In this document: positions 42,235-52,919 of the stretch, piece by piece
Layout of the letters: each line of letters opens with the position of its first letter
Position numbering within the stretch: position 1 is the first letter of the stretch
DNA from: Sipunculus nudus
Lineage: Eukaryota > Annelida > Sipuncula > Golfingiida > Sipunculidae
Length of the DNA: 64,000 nt
Direction: 5' to 3'
NCBI GenBank assembly: GCA_026874595.1
Contig: CM049316.1
Coordinates: 10,842,839 to 10,906,838, forward strand
Made by a program: the position numbers and the translations under genes
Notes under the pieces: generated by a model
Told to the model about the DNA's origin: nothing
The model's database searches: none
Seen by the model: the letters and a program-made list of their open reading frames with translations, nothing else

Positions 42235-45200
42235 ATGGCAGACCGTTTCGAGCAGCTCGAGCAAAATTTAGAAATGTTCATCGAAAATACCCGACAGATG
42301 GGGATTATCGTGGGAGACTTTCCTGCGCAGGGACAAACAAACCTAAACCAAAAACTGTACGTATACACAAACGTTATTTGATGTGGTACTCGGTGTACGA
42401 ACATCAGCCCGTTGCCCTCAGAGGGGTCTGTCTAAAACGCGGAGAATCTGCGGAGAGATGGAGAATTCGCGGAGAATTTGCAGAGAGTTTTTAAATGTAA
42501 TGATACTTATTAATACGCATTAAAATCACTTAAAATCTCCAACTATATTACTCGTAACATATTTATTATTGTACTCTGTATTGTTATGGTCAGAGAGAAG
42601 TGTGGTGTATTTTGTACAGACTAAGAAAATATAAATCTTTAACTGTGATCACAATTAATATATATATTTACTATTTTTGGAACCACTTTAGAACGCGGGG
42701 TTCGCTTGTATTGAGGAACATATTAATAAAATTGTCACCTCTCATTCCCTATTATAACTCCTACTTTTCCCTGTAGATGTCCCTACACTCAACTCTTATA
42801 ACATAAACACCTACTAAGCATCAGAAGTCGCTTGAATCGGGAATCGAACCTACGATCTCTGGACTAGGAGCCCTACACGCTACTAAGTGAGCCGTGAAGA
42901 CGAGATACCAGCAGGAGCAAGTTTTGTTCATTTATATCTGCAATTGAAGAGGCATCTATCGCGAAAATGGGAAACCATTTACTATTTTAACAGGAAAATT
43001 AAGCTTTAGGTGGGGGCTCCGCCCCCACACCCCCGTTCAGATGGGGAACCCCGGTTCCCCGGACCCCTCCTCCTCTAATATTATAAACTCCAGCTATGAG
43101 CAAAATTAAATACGGGAATTCTGAGGAAAATTATATGTATCGACCTTTTCCAGGAAACAATTTATTAGGCGACACCCATTTTACCGGCGGTAGGCTGAAG
43201 CCCGGTTTCTATAGTTCTGCCCTATTTTTATGCCCCCGCCACAAAGTGGCCGGGGCATATAGTTTTACCCATGTCCGTCATTCCGTCCTTCCGAAATCAA
43301 ACAGTTGTACAGACTTTTTTTCGCAATGCCTGCAGATATTGGCCTGATTTTTGGTGTGTGGACAGATATAGACCAGTTACAGATCGAGTTCGCGTTTCGT
43401 CCCGGTTGACCTACTTTTGACCGTTTTACGGCTCCTAAACTTAGAAAATTTCATGAAAAATAGAAATATTCATGACAGATACACATGTACGGCCTTTTTT
43501 TCGCAATGCCTGCAGATATTGGCCTGATTTTTTGTGTGTGAGCAGATATAGACCAGTTACAGATCTAGTTCGCGTTTTGTCCCGGTTGACCTACTTTTGA
43601 CTGTTTTACGGCTCCTGAACATAGAAAATTTCATGAAAAATATGAAATTTCATGACAAATACACATGTACAGACTTTTTTTCGCAGTGCCTGCAGATATT
43701 GGCCTGATTTTTGGTGTGTGGACAGATATAGACCAGTTACAGATCGAGTTCGCGTTTCGTCCCTGTTGACCTACTTTTGACCGTTTGACGGCTCCTAAAC
43801 TTAAAAATTTTCATGAAAAACAGAAATATTCATGACAGATACACATGTACGGACTTTTTTTCGAAATGCCTGCAGATATTGGCCTGATTTTTGGTGTGTG
43901 GGCAGATATAGACCAGTTACAGATCGAGTTCGCGTTTCTTCCTGGTTGACCTACTTTTGACCGTTTTATGGCTCCTTAACTTAGAAAATATCATGAAAAA
44001 TAGAAATATTCATGACAGATACACATGTACAGACTTTTTTACGCAATGCCTGCAGATATTGGCCTAATTTTTGGTGTGTGGGCAGATATACACCAGTTAC
44101 AGATCAAGTTCGCGTTTCGTCCCGGTTGACCTACTTTTGACCGTTTTACAGCTCCTGAATATAGAAAATTTCATGAAAAATATGAAATTTCATGACAAAT
44201 ACACATGTACGGACTTTTTTTCCCAATGCCTGCAGATATTGGCCTGATTTTTGGTGTGTCTGCAGATATTGACCAGTTACAGATGGAGTTCGCATTTTGT
44301 CCAGGTTGACCTACTTTTGACTGTTTTACGGCTCCTGAACATAGAAAATTTCATGTAAAATATATATTTTCATGACAAATACATTTGTACAGACTTTTCT
44401 TCACAATACCTGCAGATATTGGCCTGATTTTTGGTGTGTGGGCAGATAATGACCAGTTACAGATCAAGTTCACGTTTTGTCCCAGTTGACCTATTTTTAA
44501 CCGTTTGACGGTGCTCTAACATAGAAAATTTCATAAAAAGGTGCTCATGTATGGACTTTTTTTCGCAGTGCCTGCAGATACAGGCTTGATTTTTGGTGTG
44601 TAGGCAGATAATGACCAGTTACAGATCGAGTTCTTGTTTTGTCTCAGTTGACCTACTTTTGACCATTTGACTGCTCCTGAACATAAAAAGTTTCATGAAA
44701 AATATATTTTTCATAACAAATGCATATGTACTGACTTTTTTTCCTCAATGCCTGCAGATACCACCCTGATTTTTTTTGTGTGGGCAGATAATGACAGTTA
44801 CAGATCGAGTTTGCGTTTCAACCCGGTTGACCTACTTTTGATTGTTTTACGGCTCCTAAACATAGAAAATTTCATGAAAGACAGAAATTTTTTGGAAAAT
44901 GCACATGTATGGACTTTTTTTCACAATGCCTGCATATACTGGCATGATTTTTGGTGTGTTGCTTGATAATGACCCGTTACAGATCAAGTTTGCATTTTGC
45001 CCTTGTTGACCTACTTTTGACCATACGACACCTCCTGAACTTAAAAATTTTTCAAAATTTTACAAATGTTTCTAATTTGCCCAAGGCGGGGGCATTCGTG
45101 TCGTTCTGACACATCTAGTTTTCTTTTTTTATATATAATCCTACCGCCAAATTGATTCATAGGCTTGAAGGTGCAATCTTTGTTTGTTTATAAAGTCGAA

Positions 45201-48200
45201 TGTCTGTGTTTCAACTTTTATTTGTGCATGTTACGTAAATTGGGTCTAGGCCTATACAATAGGCCCTATTAATGGTGATAGTGTTTTTTTTATCTATAAA
45301 TAAATGTAGGTAAACGTAAGATTTATTTATTATATTATATATTTCGTTCACCACCTATAAACACCTGCATGGTTTTGTTATGGTTTGCACAATAAACTGT
45401 TGAAACATTAAATTAAGAGTGTTGTGGGTTCGTCTTAAGACCTGTCAGTGTCAGCTGGTGACTCGGACGTTTGTTACATTTTGCGTAACACATTCACCAG
45501 GCGATGAGTCTACATTGTTAAGCATAAAATGCTTATTAATATGTACATATGTTTTAATTATTTCGGTCATTTAACAATGCGCAAATATGTTAAGAGTAAT
45601 ATAGTTGGAGATTTAAGTGATTATAAAGTGTAATTAAAAAATATCATTGCATGTAAAAACTCTCTGTAAATTCTCCGCGAATTCTCAATCTCTCCGCGGA
45701 ATCTCCGCGTTTTAGATAGACCCCCCTCAGAGCCAGAGGGCCTCTGCATGAGGCTGTCAACTTCAAGTTCTGCATTCAATGACTTAGTCACAAAATTAAA
45801 TATTTCATTGTCACATATTCTTTTTGTTATAGCTCCTGACCATAGGGGGCACAACTCGCGCACCTCTCTGAGGCACAACACTTCTTTGAACAGGGAACCA
45901 GTCGTTTCGTCACTACAGTAATTTCGTCAGCAAAGGAAATTGGTGACGAAGTGACCGTCAGGATATGTCAGGCTGGACTTGAATCACTTGACCTGGCACT
46001 TTGTTAAAATCAGCAATTCAAATGCATAGGGAATAACAGAAGAACAGAATATTGAATGACAGAAGACTGAAACATGGCCGGGAAAATAGTTACTGCAATA
46101 AAAGCGTTTATACTCTGCAAAGGCCAGTTCAGATTTTAGAAAGTTCTTTTGGGGCCTTGTCCCTCTATGTCAATTGTTGACGTGGATTTTATTTAATGAA
46201 AACACCTGCATGTATGTAATTTAAAAAAAACTTCAAATGGGCTACCATGAGGGAATCGTTTACAGTAACGTAATTAGCCCTGATACCATGGTGGCCTGTT
46301 GGCCATGCTGCGCAGTGTTTGTATTTACATGAAATCCATTGCTTGCATGGTGTATCCTGAGCCGTTAATTAAAAGAATCAACAATCAAACAAACTTTTCA
46401 GTAAAGGTATCATTGTGTATTTTAATTTTAATTGTAATAGATAGACATTTTATCATGCAAAGCAAGAATTGACCGTATGGTTCCGCATGTAAATTGGTGA
46501 CCGAATGATTTTGGTGACGAATCGACTAGTATCCTGTGAACAGAAAATGTATCTATGTCCAGCTATTGTATCTTTTTTATTTTGCCACTTTTTTTATGTG
46601 CCTCTTTGTCTTACTTTTCCATTACATGAATCTGAAACATCATACCATCCGTCCATTCGTATACACTCATAACCTCGTCAAGACATTGCGTGAGTGATCC
46701 TGCAGTGGCTTTCAAAGGGGCTTCTAGCGTTAACAGATTTAATTTCTCAAGAAAAAAGCATATTTCGGGGGGGGGGGGGGGGGATTCATTAGACCCAGTT
46801 GTGGATCTGTTGTATATACAGAGCCACAAGCCTCTCCCTTATTTATCTATAGTCTGTTTCACCACCTGCTGTCCACCTGTTTTTTGTAGATAATTTTGTT
46901 AAAAGCTTATATTTTCAATAATGTTCTTGAAAACTACATATGGAAATGACAACCTAATATTGCAATTAAGAATTTAAAAATAAATAAACCTGTTTATGTT
47001 TCACAACTTTTTAGTCTCTTCACAATGATCTGGCAGATCATTGGCACTGTGTACTCCTCGCTGGGCTGGTATGCGTTTTTCTGGAAACACATACATGACT
47101 AGGATAAAATAGTCTTAATATCATAAGAGGTCGTTGGAGCTGGAACTAAGTGGGAGCAAAATTCAACCTATTATTTAATCAGAGTAGAGGGAGGGGGATT
47201 ATCTGCTAAATACTAGAAATTACATGGAAATCTAGGTATTGGCAGGATATTCAATCAGACTTAGATCAACAGATGCCAAGCCTTCAAAGAGTAAAAAAAT
47301 AATGTTTTCTGCCTTTCATCATGTCTTTATCTGAATTATATATTTAGTAGCTGAAATAATCTACACTATTAGTGACTGTTACACAGGATATTAAATATTT
47401 TCTTTTTTTTCAGACAAGGGATTGTGTCTGGGATGCAGGAGATAGACAAGTTAAAAGAACAGGTCAAGGACGTGGAGGTTCCATTTCAGGTTTTTGAGTA
47501 AGTTGACATATATAAATTTAGATGTAAGTTATGAGATTTTTTAGTTTATTATTGTAACCAGATTATTGTTTATCATTGTGATCAGCTAGAACTGTTTGAT
47601 TTTAATAAAGTTAGAATCGTGTTAGGTTCAGCAAAATGATATGTTTGAAACCCTCTATAGCTTCTATAGCTTATCATTGATTGGAGAAACCTAATTGGAA
47701 AGTACCTATAACAAACATTTCATTAAGTCATATTAATGTATCCATCATGATGCAGTTACTTTGATAATGCCAATCACAGAAAATGAGATATTTGTACTCA
47801 CAACAGTCAACAGGTCTCATATTTCTATTATATAACAGGTACATTGACCAAGGTAAAAATCCACAACTGTATACAAGAGACTGTATGGAGAAAGCTCTGG
47901 AGAAAAACGAGGCTGTCAAGGGCAAGATAGATGCCTTCAAAGTAAGTTCATGTCAGGGAAGTACTCTATGGGTCAATGTGTATAGTATCATCAGGAAAAT
48001 CATATCTTTGTGGAAAATGAACAGTCATTAAGGCCATGTTCAGACTCTCCAATAAACCCTTTTGAAAAAAATTGGACGAAAAGTATGAATGCACATATTC
48101 GAAAGAAAGGCAAAAATGTAACTGAAAATCTAGAAAAATATAACTCAAAAGTATTTGATAAGACAAGAGTAATTTTCAAATTGGAAGACTTATAGATTTG

Positions 48201-48495
48201 TGAAATTTTTGCAGGTATCAAGTCGGTAAAAGGACAATATTTACAATGCACACTGAAAGAAAGAATATGTTCTGTTGAGTTGGTGTAAATATAAGGTAAA
48301 ATTATTTTGATTTAATTAAAATTATTTATATTATTTTTTGTTTCATTCCTAAATTTATTTATCATATACTTCTGAATCATCATACAAACCCTAATTTATT
48401 TTCAGAAATTCAAAGAAATGCTCCGCCTTGAATTGATCAAAGTGTTCCCTCATGAAATGGCCAAGTATAAAGCACTGCGCGGTGATGACAGGTGA
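42235..48495 (+). CDS. MED10: Mediator complex subunit 10 (4 exons)
   Basis: Subunit of the Mediator middle module, which links transcription factors to RNA polymerase II in the nucleus. Exons: 42235-42356, 47414-47497, 47839-47941, 48406-48495. Phases 2, 2 and 0 join cleanly into 132 residues (human MED10 135). Family stretches read in order: MADRFEQLEQNLEMFIENTR at the start, then NQKLQGIVSGMQEID across the first junction, EYIDQGKNPQLYT across the second, KNEAVKGKID, and KVFPHEMAKY near the end. The first donor is placed at CT|GTACGT because it alone restores the NQKL..IVSG reading; the GT three bases later breaks the frame. All acceptors are CAG. Intron 1 (5 kb) carries a Mutator-like element. 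Its function is inferred from the family. Confidence 0.95.
42683..43222 (+). repeat. dispersed repeat R2, copy 2 (most complete)
   Basis: Matches 3930-4395 and 5140-5205 and is continuous here. The minus strand of 42835-42895 is tRNA-like: GGCTCACTTAGTAGCGTGTA, a B-box GGTTCGATTCC and intervening CTCCTAG. A GC-rich palindrome, GGTGGGGGCTCCGCCCCCAC, lies at 43009-43028. Lies inside the Mutator-like element. Confidence 0.65.
43230..45118 (+). mobile_element. Helentron-like element, family II copy b (complete)
   Basis: 5' end ATGCCCCCGCCACAAAGTGG then CCGGGGCAT, itself a hairpin. 3' end GGCGGGGGCAT (the inverted 5' motif), hairpin GTGTCGTTCTGACAC, T, then CTAG at 45115-45118 followed by T. The interior is a tandem array of ten units of about 180 bases. 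No coding potential beyond chance ORFs. The shared end layout with family I, without shared sequence, is the evidence for a common transposition mechanism. Confidence 0.8.
43310..45010 (+). repeat. 180-base tandem array
   Basis: The anchor TGCCTGCAGATATTGGCCTG recurs at the same offset every 180 bases from about 43327 to 44407 (seven units). Three further, slightly shifted units follow (near 44570, 44750, 44928). Each unit carries GTTGACCTACTTTTGACC, followed by ACGGCTCCT in most units and TTTCATGAAAAA. The exact spacing of the first seven shows almost no indels. Confidence 0.9.
45733..47413. other. remainder of MED10 intron 1
   Basis: Right of the Mutator-like element no further repeat family is recognised. 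A 17-base G run lies at 46767-46783. The intron ends with a strong polypyrimidine tract and CAG at 47411-47413. Confidence 0.4.
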
Positions 48496-48868
48496 CTGAA
48501 AGGAGCCAGCAACAGCACATCTCATCTTGATTATCATTAGCATCAGCATCTCCACAGAAATACATTGTACATACTTCATCTTTTCATTTTCATTTAAAGC
48601 CCACCAAGACACTGATTGTACATATGAAGCTGTGTTTCCATTTGCGTGTGTATGCGCATTTATGTGTGAAAAAATAGGTGTTTCCATGTGCACGTTTATA
48701 TGTGAACTGGCAGACATATATATTTGTACCATGGGTCTAGCAGGTCTTTCACAAACAGATAGTGAAGTGACATAACTTTACCCTGAATCCCCTAGCTTGC
48801 GCAGATCCTATGAATGAACATTGCTCCTGTTGAGATTTTAATGCATATACGCATACTAGTATATGCTA

Positions 48869-48874
48869 AATAAA
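48869..48874 (+). terminator. MED10: candidate polyadenylation signal of MED10
   Basis: First AATAAA after the stop codon, giving a 3' UTR of about 0.4 kb. A second AATAAA at 49096-49101, with GTGTATTTTCTCC just downstream, is an equally plausible end. Transcript data would decide. Confidence 0.45.
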
Positions 48875-49109
48875 CGCATGGAAACAAAATCATAATTATG
48901 AGCAATTCTTTTTGCATACAGACTTATATACATCTGCACACACATGGCAACAGCTTGTAAGACTGACAAACACCAAATCTACTTTTGCTGCTTTTTCCTT
49001 TATGAAATGACTCTGTTTCCCCAGAGAGGTTGTTCAGCTGTCTGTCAAAAGCCCACAAGGCCAAGGTGTCCTAAACAAATGATGTTAGGTTGATTAATAA
49101 AAAAGTGTA

Positions 49110-50630
49110 TTTTCTCCACCAGCCGTGAAGTTACAGCAGATAAAATCTTCCACAACTTTACTTTCTGGGGCTTGAACTCATTTTCACAATGAGATCTGTT
49201 CACCGATATTTCAGACCATATGCACTCCTACGTGTGTATTTGATTATATATTTCTTTTTGTGAAGCTAGTGATTTCACATTTTTATCCAACTTTTTGACT
49301 GCACTTGTTTTTAATTTTGGGCAAAAATTGACACTTAGTAGCCAAGTCCATCAACACATACATACAAATATTTGATATGTTTCCTTGCAGATATATGTTC
49401 ATTGTTGTTTTAACTGGTTGATCATGATTCTATACTTAGTATGTACAGCTATATGTGACAGACGAAATGCAGTATTAAACACCATGATTGTTTGATTCAT
49501 AGAAAACCCAAAAAGTCTTGGGATATTCTTTTCATATTTTCCAAGTTGGTGAAATATTCATTACTCTTTTATGGAATATTTAAAAAAATGCTTGCTGGCA
49601 TCAAGAGATTCTTTGTAAAAATACCACTAGTATTGAAATAGCATTTACAAAAGGAAATGGTGAAAATGGTGGCTTAATTTTTAGTTAGTTTGATTGAAGG
49701 AAGTAAAGATTAACTTGGCATTTACTGTTAAGAGTGAACACAAGGGGACATTAAGAAAAGCATAAATATGTCAGATGTCTTTGAGAAAATGATAATTAAA
49801 ATTGATCCATGTAGGGTAAACGCTCACACTTTTTCCTTTGTTTGTCATTGTCTTTTACTTGTTAGTTGTATGTATATACACACATCTCTGTAATACTAAC
49901 TGTAGGGTGTTTTCTTTATAAACAGATTTAGAGAAATCCATTCCAGGTCATTGGGTGTACAAGTAAAATTTGTATTTCAATCCTCTATCTACATACCTGT
50001 ACCTGGTAAGTTACTCAGGTGACTGTCAGTTGATATTTATTAGTCTTTTATCCATATATATTCAAAATAGAATTATATAACTGTCAGAAAGAAAGATTTC
50101 AGTGGTGACCCTAATGAATAAAGTTTAGATCTGTGACTTGACCATTTTCTGTATTTTGAGAGGACATCCACCCTATATCCATAGTGAAGTTAAATATGTT
50201 ATACTTCTGCTATTAGACCCAGCAGACAGTGGTAGTCATTGGTGCTGTATCTTTTGTTGTTTTTTCCTCCAGTAAGGTTATAGTATGCCCTTCATACAAG
50301 TTTATACCTAAGCAGAATCAATCATAACTGCTGTAATTGGACAATTGTATATTTGTATTAAAATAAATTATTTTTTGCAGAAAATTTCATCTTTTTTTAT
50401 CCATGACTGGTCAATCAATGTTTGAGAAACCCACTGCAATTCCTATAAGTAAAAGGTTGGGAATGGTTTGGAGTCTGATATCACTGACAAGTTTGAGTTG
50501 GGTTTGGAGTCTGATACAGCTGAAAAGGTTTGGTTGGGTTTGGAGTCTGATATCACTGACAATGTCAGTCTGATCCTCTTCACTTTGCCTTCCTGTTCTT
50601 TCAGTTTCAGGCATGTTTATTCATGTAGCT
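49110..50630. other. intergenic region, nothing recognised
   Basis: Short phrases repeat locally near 50460-50570 (GGTTTGGAGTCTGATATCAC twice and a variant, about 40-50 bases apart). Otherwise no gene, known repeat or RNA gene is visible. Confidence 0.4.
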
Positions 50631-50880
50631 TTTCTCAGCTCCCCAGGGAGCATACAATCCAAGCAGCCATAATAGGTGTTAGGTTATTTGTTCCAGATTT
50701 GGATGGCACCCATGACCAATACCTTTTCCCTACTGGTTGGAGAGGGCGCTCCTTCGTGGTAAAGACTTATACCAGTAGTCTTAGTGAGGAAAGCTGTCTG
50801 AACAGGACTTGAACCCACAACCCTGCAAACACAAGCCCAAAGCCTTAACCATTAAACAAGCATGCACCACAAGTTGTGTC
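50630..50880 (-). mobile_element. tRNA-derived SINE (minus strand)
   Basis: On the minus strand the right part (about 50800-50875) reads as a tRNA-like head: TGGTTAAGGCTTTGGGCTTG, then a B-box GGGTTCAAGTCCTG. The body to the left contains GAGGGCGCTCC and extends to about 50630. The far end is not defined. No intact tRNA fold is claimed. Confidence 0.5.
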
Positions 50881-52224
50881 CCAGATAAAATGCTTAGGGA
50901 GAACCACTTGAATACTCCAGGACCGAATAGTGTGAACTTCAAATTGTTTCCCAGACAAAATGCCTCCTAAAACTACTCGGAAAGTGTTCTGGTCCAATTC
51001 CATTTTCTAGGATTAATAAAGGTTTCTCTGAGGCACTTAATCTAAATTTTCTGGTCCAATTCTATTTGCTAGGATTAACAAAGGTTTCACTTAGGCACAT
51101 TTATCTTAATTTTTTGACTCCATATTTGTCAAGTAAACTTTTACACGGCGCAATGCCAGGATTTATGGAAGGGGGGGGGGGGGGGGGGCTAAGGCGAGGC
51201 TGGGGGTAAAGCATATCTGCTGGACAAGGAGTTATCTTTGTACCATTTTAAGACTGAAAACAGAGGAAAAGTAATTTTACCTATAAATGAATGTGTACAG
51301 CAATGAAACATGCAAACATGACTGATATTTCAATGTTTAACCCTGCACAAAGGGAAGGTTACTTTCACTTGATTCTGTGTGTGCTTGTGTGTATGTCCAC
51401 GCCAAATCTGGAGATGGTATAATGGATGTAATTGAAATTTATTATATAGGCTGGTATTGTGAAAGTGTTCCAGAAGTTCAATTTTGGTGTAAATCCAAGT
51501 GAGTTTCAATGGAGATTTCACCAGATATTCTCAGCATTTAAAGGTGGAAGTTTCTAGGTCAAACAGGATTTTGCCCTGCTAACAGACATGACCAGGCAGC
51601 CAAACTTACAGATTAACTGCTTTAGCTAAGGTGTCTTTAAGTCACCCATGCTAAAAATCCACCAGCTGTGTAACAGGACCAGCAATTTCTCTTTGACGAT
51701 TTGGGAATACTGATGGGTACCACCATACCAGCAGATTGGGGGAAAATGGTATATTAAAGTACAAGTAATTGTAGACTGATCTTTAATTGCCTCAGCCAGG
51801 AGGGTATGCATTCATCCTCATTTGTGTTGGTGTGTCCGTTTTACAACAAACAAGCAGTCATGAACGGAATCTCATTAAATTTTCAGGGCATTCTGGGAAT
51901 GGGCCAATAAAGAATCAGTTACATTTTTGCATGCATCTGGCACATTATCCAGATTCAGGATTATCATCAGAGAAAATTTACAAATGTAGTTACTTAGGCA
52001 CAAATGAACCTAGGAATATGGGCCGAATAAGTGAATGCAATCCCATAATGGTGACCCCCCCCCCCCCCCCCCCCATGACAGAGGCTTGCATTTACTAGAA
52101 TGCAGATTTCTAGTTTTCACTTATTTTGCACAAAAATTACCTACAACTAAAATGGTGGTGTCTCAGTCTCTAGAGTTTGGGAGGACCTGTAGAAAACTGA
52201 CAGTCTTGGATGGGCAAATACAGC

Positions 52225-52305
52225 CCACTCTCATAACAGGGAAGTGAACCTGGGTCACCAGCAGAGAGAACCATTTTTGTTACCACTTAGCTCAGGCTTC
52301 CTTAC
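52225..52305 (-). mobile_element. tRNA-like SINE head (minus strand)
   Basis: On the minus strand: GAGCTAAGTGGTAACAAAAA, later ACCCAGGTTCACTTCCC, which resembles the A- and B-box regions of a tRNA-derived head. The body would lie at lower coordinates (51640-52225), where a 20-base C run sits at 52055-52074. Low confidence on extent. Confidence 0.35.
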
Positions 52306-52731
52306 ACATGATAATATACAAGACAACAATTGATAGTTCTACTTACTTTATTTACATCATGATTTATAAGCAGGGAATGTACAATTAAACAGGCTGGAAA
52401 TGTATCAGCTAAAACATGTACAACACAGGTAGTCTCTAGGGCTGTAACCATTCACTGGTGCTCTGATAAATTGTTATACAAAGTTTAATATAGTATCAAT
52501 ACTGTCAGATGTCCCTGTGATGATACACTGATGATATCTGATCATCCAATGAAAAATTATGTCCAGTGTTTCAAAATAATCTTTCAGCAAAAAAATCTAA
52601 GGTAAAGGCCATTGGTAACAAATGATTCAAACCCAGACAGAATGGCATCTGATTGGCCAATCATTTAGAAATAAATTTTAGTTATGGTTTGGACATAAAC
52701 TTTGCAGTAAGCTTATTCGCATTTCTATATA

Positions 52732-52911
52732 CGGTGATACCTGTCTGAAAGACCACCTGTCTTATAAGATCACAGATTAAGACCACCTTGGGTTAACTCA
52801 TAGCATTCACATCAGTTATAACTAACCAACTTACTTGTCTAATAAGACCACCTGATAATTAAAGACCACTTTTGGACAGTCCTATAGGTGGTATCATAAC
52901 ACAGGTTTCAC
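52732..52911. mobile_element. Tc1/mariner-type MITE
   Basis: The left end CGGTGATACCTGTCTGAAAG and the complement of the right end, CAGTGAAACCTGTGTTATGA, share most of the first 15 bases. TA flanks both sides. Internal AAGACCACCT phrases occur on both strands. 180 bases, with no coding capacity. The TA duplication and TIR type fit the Tc1/mariner superfamily. Confidence 0.65.
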
Positions 52912-52919
52912 TGTACATG

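Larger units (their letters stand above)
42415..45732. mobile_element. Mutator-like element (MULE-type, non-autonomous) in MED10 intron 1
   Basis: The element spans 42424-45723. The left end GGGTCTGTCTAAAACGCGGA and the complement of the right end, GGGTCTATCTAAAACGCGGA, begin terminal inverted repeats of about 143 bases (42424-42566 and about 45580-45723), mostly matching, with GAGAATTCGCGGAGAATTT and CTCCAACTATATTACTC in both. CCCTCAGAG stands directly outside both ends (42415-42423 and 45724-45732), a 9-base target duplication. Long TIRs and 9-base duplications define Mutator-like elements. The interior has no transposase; it holds an R2 copy and a complete family II Helentron-like element. 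Confidence 0.8.

Noticed and set aside
42186-42494. 102-codon ORF covering MED10 exon 1 in another frame
   Set aside because: The overlapping frame starting at 42235 spells the MED10 N-terminus and splices in phase with three further exons.
42835-42895. tRNA-like sequence considered as a real tRNA gene
   Set aside because: The acceptor stem does not close, and diverged copies sit at the same place in a dispersed repeat, as expected for a SINE-type head.
44667-44966. 99-codon ORF and similar ORFs at 25215-26365 and 43096-43347
   Set aside because: They follow the 180-base tandem units and other repeat sequence. The frame is not kept between units, so they are by-products of the repeat.
43310-45010. 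Regular direct repeats considered as a CRISPR array
   Set aside because: The units are contiguous 180-base tandem repeats without unique spacers, in a eukaryotic intron.
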